Under the pieces are notes generated by a model. That model saw only the letters and a list, made by a program, of their open reading frames with translations, was not told the origin of the DNA and did no database searches. From a virus: DNA of 27,310 bases. Position 1 is the stretch's first letter. The number at the start of each line of letters is the position of its first letter. The position numbers were made by a program, and so were the translations under genes. Shown here piece after piece: positions 23,517-27,310 of this stretch. Where the stretch lies: the IMG/VR virus record IMGVR_UViG_3300030451_001569, positions 1-27,310 of that record; one strand, 5' to 3'.

Positions 23517-24488
23517 GCTGAAGATCGAAATCTTTTAGAGAGAGCGCAAGACTATCTAGTCTCTGGAGATTTTGATAGGGATGCTAGGTATGTTCTTGGT
23601 CCGCATCTTAGTAAAGGTTTGTCAGGACTTGCTCAACTAATTGGTCCCGGTGCCGATATAAAGGCTGGAATGGATGAGGTTGAGAGAATAGTTCCATCTT
23701 TAAGAGAAGGCAATGTAACCGGCGCATTGGCTGCAACAGGACTCGCAGGGGCTACTCCTTTATTTATGGTGTCTCCCGGCTCCGCCAAAGAAGTACGACA
23801 AGTATCTCAAGAAGTTGTATCTCCTCTACGTCGTTTATTTGAAGATTTACCAGAAGAAACAAAACAGTCTTTACCAAAACAACCTAATGAAACAGGTTTA
23901 TATGGTTATCATGGTTCTTCAAAGGGTAGAGTAGAAAAAGAAGGTGAAGATTACTTTGATATAAAGTTTGGTAATCCTAACGATCAGTTTATGGGGGAAG
24001 GTTTTTATTTTACTATTAATCCTAAAGTAGCTGAAGAGTACGCTAATCTTAGAGCAACAAAAGATTTTCAACCAATGACTAGGCCAGACCCTAATAGACC
24101 GGGCAAAAGAAAAGATACAGGAGAATATATTAATCCTAAAACAAAAGAGAAAGCAACTTTAGCTTCACTAATGAGGGGTATTGACATAGAGGGTAATCCT
24201 CTTTTAGCTGGTCAGAATATATCTAGGTTTGATTTAGGTGGACTTAGGAAACCTTTTATAGTCAACAACAATAAACAAAGATTATATGCAAAAGAAAATA
24301 TTGAAAAACTTAAAGAAGAAGGTTATGACTCTATTATGTTTAGAGAGTTTGAAGATAGGTCACAACAGATATTAGTTTTTCCTGAACATATTAATAAGGT
24401 AGTTTTTAAGTACGCTGGAGGGCAGATAAAAAAAGGTGGCTCTGTAGTAGAACGTAATCCTTATAACTATTTACCAAGGAGTATCTAA
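23514..24488 (+). CDS. Tagged ADP-ribosyltransferase-like protein, candidate ejected effector 2
   Basis: The 324-residue product has an N-terminal hydrophobic module (about 38-90, IGPGADIKAGMDE then ALAATGLAGATPLF) similar to that of the previous protein. Residues about 129-300 look like a phage ADP-ribosyltransferase domain of the type found in polyvalent proteins: YHGSS (His133), MGEGFYFTINPKVAEEYA (Tyr165), then GYDSIMF and SQQILVFPEHI. The usual third catalytic Glu aligns with Gln285, giving H-Y-Q rather than H-Y-E. Such enzymes transfer ADP-ribose from NAD to host targets; activity here is uncertain because of the Gln. It ends with the tag GGSVVERNPYNYLPRSI. Start is fixed by TAATG and AAGGAG. 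Confidence 0.72.
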   Translation: MAEDRNLLERAQDYLVSGDFDRDARYVLGPHLSKGLSGLAQLIGPGADIKAGMDEVERIVPSLREGNVTGALAATGLAGATPLFMVSPGSAKEVRQVSQEVVSPLRRLFEDLPEETKQSLPKQPNETGLYGYHGSSKGRVEKEGEDYFDIKFGNPNDQFMGEGFYFTINPKVAEEYANLRATKDFQPMTRPDPNRPGKRKDTGEYINPKTKEKATLASLMRGIDIEGNPLLAGQNISRFDLGGLRKPFIVNNNKQRLYAKENIEKLKEEGYDSIMFREFEDRSQQILVFPEHINKVVFKYAGGQIKKGGSVVERNPYNYLPRSI

Positions 24489-24490
24489 TG
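24476..24490 (+). promoter_or_regulatory. Second tag-embedded ribosome-binding site
   Basis: AAGGAG (24476-24481) precedes the ATG at 24488 by 6 bases, and the stop TAA is fused to the start. It is identical in 15 bases to the site at 23502-23516, although the tag codons just upstream differ by many silent changes. Confidence 0.85.
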
Positions 24491-25018
24491 ATGGGTCGTG
24501 TACTACTTGCATGGATTATAGCAGTAATTGTAACGGCGGTAACTGTACACAATGTAAGGGCCGCTGACACTAATACTGTGTCTTCCACGGTAGTCACAGA
24601 CAAAACTCCACCAACTGCCTCTGCACCGTCTGTTGTGGTTAATAATACAGATGTATGCAAGAGCGGTAAAAGTGCAGCAGTACAGACTCAAATATTTGGT
24701 ATTGCCAGTGGTATAACTATCACAGATGAAACATGTGAACTGTTAAAGTTAAGTCGCAGTCTCTATGGAATGGGCATGAAGGTTGCTGGTGTTAGCTTGC
24801 TGTGTTCGGATCATAGAGTATTTGATGCCATGTGGATGGCAGGTACGCCCTGTCCCTATAAAGGAAAGATAGGGGACGAAGCAAGGATTGCATGGGAAGC
24901 CAACATGAAAGATGCTCCCGAAGGAAATACAGTTTTAATTGAGAAAGAAGAAAAGTCTAATTATTCAGCACGGAATGATAGCTATGAGTTCCCGGACGAA
25001 TATGAAAACTATGAGTAG
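24488..25018 (+). CDS. Exported four-Cys protein of unknown function
   Basis: The 176-residue product has a clear signal peptide (hydrophobic residues about 6-20, likely cleavage after VRA at residue 25). The mature part has a Thr/Pro/Val-rich linker and a compact domain with Cys57, Cys83, Cys106 and Cys122 in VCKSGKSAAVQTQIFGIASG, DETCELLKLSR, SLLCSDHRVFDAMWMAGTPC. I recall this Cys pattern with 'VFDAMWMAGTPCPY' in marine phage proteins, but not a function. The Cys residues could form two disulphides in the periplasm. The C-terminus is acidic and polar. Confidence 0.78.
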   Translation: MMGRVLLAWIIAVIVTAVTVHNVRAADTNTVSSTVVTDKTPPTASAPSVVVNNTDVCKSGKSAAVQTQIFGIASGITITDETCELLKLSRSLYGMGMKVAGVSLLCSDHRVFDAMWMAGTPCPYKGKIGDEARIAWEANMKDAPEGNTVLIEKEEKSNYSARNDSYEFPDEYENYE

Positions 25019-26282
25019 ATGGCTTATTTTTCTGTCTGTCCTTCTTGGCATTGTCATGGTGTCCTTTTGTTCTGATGCGGAAGAGACAGAGATTATAACG
25101 GGACAGGAGACTAGCCCAAACTATATACCTGAGATGGGACAGTTTACCAGATCAGGTGGCACCAATACAGGCGGGGGCAGAGGATGTTCTTCAGGTAACT
25201 TCTGTACTGCCGGTAAGCAGGGGCCGGGAGGAACATATACAAGCACATTTGATCTGGAAGATAACATGACCATAGACCAGATCAATCGTGGCTTTGATAT
25301 GAACTACGGTGTGGACGTTGAGTCCCACCCAAGCAACTCTGTGCTGGCCTCATGTGTCGGTGGCAACGTCATGCAGAACAGTGACTGTAGGGATATATTT
25401 AATCTTACTGTTACTCTGCTGGATGTAGACAATGTTGTACATAAGTTTGAACATGAAATTGAACTGGACTTTACAGGCACACGGCCTTTTGCTTTCTCTC
25501 AGGTCATACCGGAAAATACTTTCACAGGACTACGGGGGGAGTTTGAGTTATTCGGCATAGATGCGGGGTTTCCAACTGGATTTTTTGGTCCAAGATTCGA
25601 CAACCCCTTTCTCACCACGACTTTTGATCTTGTTACGATTTTAGAGACAGAAGTTTTAAATATAATTGATTTACAGCAAGAGGTAGAGGTTGTTGATATA
25701 CAGGAGATAGAGGTAGAACTTGAACCTGTAGAGCCTGAAGAAGTGGAGATAGCCACAGAAATAGTGGTTGAAGAAATTGAAACCGTGGAACTGGAAATAG
25801 AAATACAACAGCCCGTAGAACCGGAAGCCGCACAGGAAGAAATGGAAGTCACGGCAGAGGTTGAGGAAGAAATACAGGAAGCAGAAGTGGCTGAACAAGA
25901 TGTTGCAGAACAAGAAACTCCTACCGAAACTGCTAGTGCAGAGGAGCCAGAAGAACAGCAGGAAGAACAGGCTGAACCCGCTCAGAAGAAAACTGTTGCT
26001 CAGAAAGTTAAAGAGAAAGTTGCCAAGAAAATTATGAGCAAGATGAATGACAAGAGCAAGTATGACTCGACCAATCAGGTAAGGACACTGGCAGTCATGG
26101 GCGTTCTTGGTAACAGTCGTAGCTTCTTTAATGCACAGGCTACTCTACAGGACACGCCCGGTTTCTTCAGTGGAGCTACCATACCAGACAGTACCCTGCC
26201 AACAAATAATATAGCACAGTACTTAATGTTTGGCGGAAGTAATCAGGCGCACTCTGAAATTGTAAATAGTCAATGGAAATAA
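25002..26282 (+). CDS. Exported protein with a long Glu/Val-rich acidic segment
   Basis: The 426-residue product starts with a signal-like segment (MKTMSRWLIFLSVLLGIVMV). Cys23 follows, but the preceding residues (VSF) do not make a good lipobox. An N-terminal domain with Cys62, 68, 118 and 129 is followed by a very acidic Glu/Val/Pro segment (about 216-328), then a basic helix (KKTVAQKVKEKVAKKIMSKM) and a conserved-looking tail (QVRTLAVMGVLGNSRSFF, ending SEIVNSQWK). I do not recognise a function. The ATG at 25002 is chosen because it gives a signal peptide and follows GGA; 25011 is an alternative, and 24939 would spoil the signal. It overlaps the end of the previous gene. Confidence 0.74.
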   Translation: MKTMSRWLIFLSVLLGIVMVSFCSDAEETEIITGQETSPNYIPEMGQFTRSGGTNTGGGRGCSSGNFCTAGKQGPGGTYTSTFDLEDNMTIDQINRGFDMNYGVDVESHPSNSVLASCVGGNVMQNSDCRDIFNLTVTLLDVDNVVHKFEHEIELDFTGTRPFAFSQVIPENTFTGLRGEFELFGIDAGFPTGFFGPRFDNPFLTTTFDLVTILETEVLNIIDLQQEVEVVDIQEIEVELEPVEPEEVEIATEIVVEEIETVELEIEIQQPVEPEAAQEEMEVTAEVEEEIQEAEVAEQDVAEQETPTETASAEEPEEQQEEQAEPAQKKTVAQKVKEKVAKKIMSKMNDKSKYDSTNQVRTLAVMGVLGNSRSFFNAQATLQDTPGFFSGATIPDSTLPTNNIAQYLMFGGSNQAHSEIVNSQWK

Positions 26283-26319
26283 TATGGACTTTATGAAAAT
26301 AAATTAAAGGACAGGAACA

Positions 26320-26859
26320 ATGGCTGAACTGGAATATAAAGGTATTAAGATTGGAGGGAGTAAGCTGTTACTCCTTTTTCCTCTTATAGGTACAGTGGTT
26401 GGTGGCCTATGGGGAGGCTTTGAAGTTTACAAAGACTATATGAACATGCGTTCAAAGATAGAAAAATATAAAGCTCCTGATTTGTCTGCCTTTGACAAGA
26501 AGCTGGCCGTGCTAAGACAGGATATGAATAATCTTAGAGAACTGGAGGCAGTGATTAAACAGTCAGCCTCAGATGCCAGAGACTATGCAAGAGATATAAA
26601 GAATGATTTGAAGGATGAGATTATACGAACAGAAAAGTTAGTCGAGGGAGTAGATCGTAGAACCAAGACTATGCAAGATGAAGTTCGTGCTATGATAGAT
26701 AAAGAGAATGATCGTAACAATACTTTGCGAGACAGAATTAATTCTCGTATGGATAGCCTTGATGAATCTCTTACAAACAAAATGAAATCACTTGAAGATC
26801 AAACCAAATCAACAATTAAGAAAGCATTGGATAATCCATTAAGTAATATGAGGAGATAA
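26320..26859 (+). CDS. Membrane protein with long coiled coil
   Basis: The 179-residue product has one membrane segment (about 13-34, GSKLLLLFPLIGTVVGGLWGG) and a long charged helix (about 60-170) with heptad spacing (LRQDMNNLRELEAVIKQ, VDRRTKTMQDEVRAMID). Such shapes occur in spanin-like or structural phage membrane proteins that bridge to another partner, but no family is clear. AAAGGA (26306-26311) precedes the ATG by 8 bases. The 37-base gap before it holds only this ribosome-binding site. Position near the holin-like gene suggests a lysis or envelope role. Confidence 0.74.
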   Translation: MAELEYKGIKIGGSKLLLLFPLIGTVVGGLWGGFEVYKDYMNMRSKIEKYKAPDLSAFDKKLAVLRQDMNNLRELEAVIKQSASDARDYARDIKNDLKDEIIRTEKLVEGVDRRTKTMQDEVRAMIDKENDRNNTLRDRINSRMDSLDESLTNKMKSLEDQTKSTIKKALDNPLSNMRR

Positions 26860-26862
26860 ATT

Positions 26863-27099
26863 ATGGCTGAAGCCAAAGATAATATTCCTGATAAAGAAAC
26901 GTATCAGGTTAATCGACGTAGAATGTGTTGGGTTGTTCTTGTAATGATGGCTGCTATGACTGTAGCTATCATAGGATGGCCGGAAAGATATCAGAATGCC
27001 AACGTAATGGAGATGGCATATCTGGCATTATCAGGTCTTGTAGCTGCATATTTTGGAGCAACTGCATTTCAGACAGCTAAAAAGGCTGTGAAAAAGTAA
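26863..27099 (+). CDS. Two-span membrane protein, holin-like
   Basis: The 78-residue product has two hydrophobic segments (about 22-39, MCWVVLVMMAAMTVAIIG, and about 50-70, AYLALSGLVAAYFGATAF) with short polar ends and a basic C-terminal tail (KKAVKK). This is the size and layout of class II holins, which would permit the endolysin at 21251 to reach the cell wall. AGGAG at 26851-26855 lies within the last codons of the previous gene, 7 bases before the ATG. It is the last plus-strand gene before the terminator. Holin role is likely but unproven. Confidence 0.75.
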   Translation: MAEAKDNIPDKETYQVNRRRMCWVVLVMMAAMTVAIIGWPERYQNANVMEMAYLALSGLVAAYFGATAFQTAKKAVKK

Positions 27100-27104
27100 A
27101 ATCC

Positions 27105-27213
27105 TCTGTATCAAGCTAGGAGCGTCATACAGAAGAATTAGTACCTTTCGGCTAGGTACATACCTGACGGGTTAGAGAAGGCTACTCAGTGGCTCTCCTA
27201 GCCCGTTTTTTTT
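27105..27213 (+). ncRNA. Structured RNA with competing folds at the end of the late operon
   Basis: The 112 bases after the holin-like gene hold several paired segments: GCTAGGAG (27115-27122) with CTCCTAGC (27195-27202), an exact 8 bp; CGTCA (27123-27127) with TGACG (27165-27169); GTACCT (27141-27146) with AGGTAC (27154-27159); and GCTAC (27181-27185) with GTGGC (27189-27193). Together these form a three-way junction in which the first two helices are directly adjacent. TCTGTAT (27105-27111) can instead pair with ATACAGA (27127-27133). The outer helix competes with the terminator stem. It could be a 3' UTR element, a stable small RNA or a switch; I recognise no known class. Confidence 0.6.
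27168..27213 (+). terminator. Intrinsic terminator of the late operon
   Basis: CGGGTTAG (27168-27175) pairs with CTAGCCCG (27198-27205) with one G-U pair, and the stem extends by AGA/TCT past a bulged C. Eight T residues follow (27206-27213). The T tract runs into the last bases of the convergent minus-strand gene, so it protects that gene from antisense transcription. On the minus strand there is no T run after the hairpin, so it appears to work in the plus direction only. Confidence 0.85.
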
Positions 27214-27310
27214 ACTCTACCAGTATGGATTTCCTCTCTTCACCGCCCTCAAACGGTTCTTCTGCATCGTCGCTATCATTTTCTTCAAATAGTGCATCAG
27301 CGAAGTCACA
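27212..27310 (-). CDS. C-terminus of a convergent gene with an acidic tail (partial)
   Basis: On the minus strand a frame is open from the window edge to a TAA at 27214-27212, encoding 32 residues: DFADALFEENDSDDAEEPFE then GGEERKSILVE. The acidic, disordered-looking end fits the C-terminal tail of a replication or DNA-binding protein, but it does not end in the DDDIPF-type tip of bacterial SSB. Another frame on the same strand is open to 27217 and gives a basic product; the acidic one is preferred by codon pattern (GAT, GAA). Convergent placement suggests an oppositely oriented gene module beyond the window. Confidence 0.5.
   Translation of the reverse strand, partial: CDFADALFEENDSDDAEEPFEGGEERKSILVE

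Noticed and set aside
24939-25001. Longer start for the acidic exported protein
   Set aside because: It would put a charged extension before the signal peptide and overlap the preceding gene by 80 bases.
25068-25070. Lipoprotein signal at Cys23 of the acidic protein
   Set aside because: The residue before Cys is Phe, which does not fit the usual Gly/Ala/Ser at that position.
26284-26307. Seven-codon open frame (ATG to TAA) before the coiled-coil membrane protein
   Set aside because: It is too short, without a ribosome-binding site; the region is better read as leader with AAAGGA for the next gene.
27141-27159. tRNA-like arm in the 3' structured region
   Set aside because: The 6-bp stem with 7-base loop looks like a tRNA arm, but there is no acceptor stem or other conserved tRNA positions around it.
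27217-27310. Alternative minus-strand frame with a basic product at the right edge
   Set aside because: It is open only for the window's last 31 codons and gives a less natural codon pattern than the acidic frame ending at 27212; it cannot be excluded fully.

Overview
This window is most likely part of the late (structural and lysis) region of a short-tailed, podovirus-like bacteriophage, probably marine. The evidence is a plus-strand run of tightly packed genes in a conserved virion order: capsid, head-completion adaptors, tail fibres, tail nozzle, large ejection-type proteins, then lysis. Several small proteins also belong to families I recall mainly from marine phage genomes. I see no integrase, tRNA, CRISPR array or insertion sequence. 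Host and lifestyle cannot be fixed from the sequence. The Shine-Dalgarno sites point to a bacterial host. Both ends of the window cut through genes.

Layout. Bases 1-1043: the tail end of an upstream gene, a Mu gpT-like major capsid protein, and a UUCG-loop terminator. Bases 1057-4986: a small virion-type protein, a head-tail adaptor, a run of small mostly Lys/Arg-rich proteins, a P22 gp4-like adaptor and a small Cys-rich protein. Bases 4983-11654: the adhesion module, with a repetitive 826-residue fibre, a LamG-type adhesin, a fibre-assembly-like protein, a tiny exported protein and a second short fibre whose C-terminal domain is related to the first. Bases 11654-14611: P22 gp10-like nozzle protein and three small virion-type proteins. 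Bases 14622-21007: two large ejection-type (internal virion) proteins. Bases 21004-21634: a membrane/coiled-coil protein and an M15-type endolysin. Bases 21634-24488: two adjacent proteins that share an N-terminal hydrophobic module and a C-terminal tag; the second has an ADP-ribosyltransferase-like domain. Bases 24488-27099: two exported proteins of unknown function and two membrane proteins, the last holin-like. Bases 27105-27213: a strongly structured RNA ending in a terminator, facing the end of a convergent minus-strand gene.

How it works together. The plus-strand genes look like one or a few long operons. Start codons are often fused to the previous stop (TAATG or ATGA), so translation is probably coupled. 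The products would build the head, close it with adaptors and nozzle, decorate the tail with adhesins, supply proteins ejected with the DNA, and lyse the host. The most interesting parts are the tagged pair at 21634-24488 (candidate virion-delivered effectors), the basic-protein island at 2081-4037 (candidate DNA-binding virion components), and the mutually exclusive RNA folds at 27105-27213.
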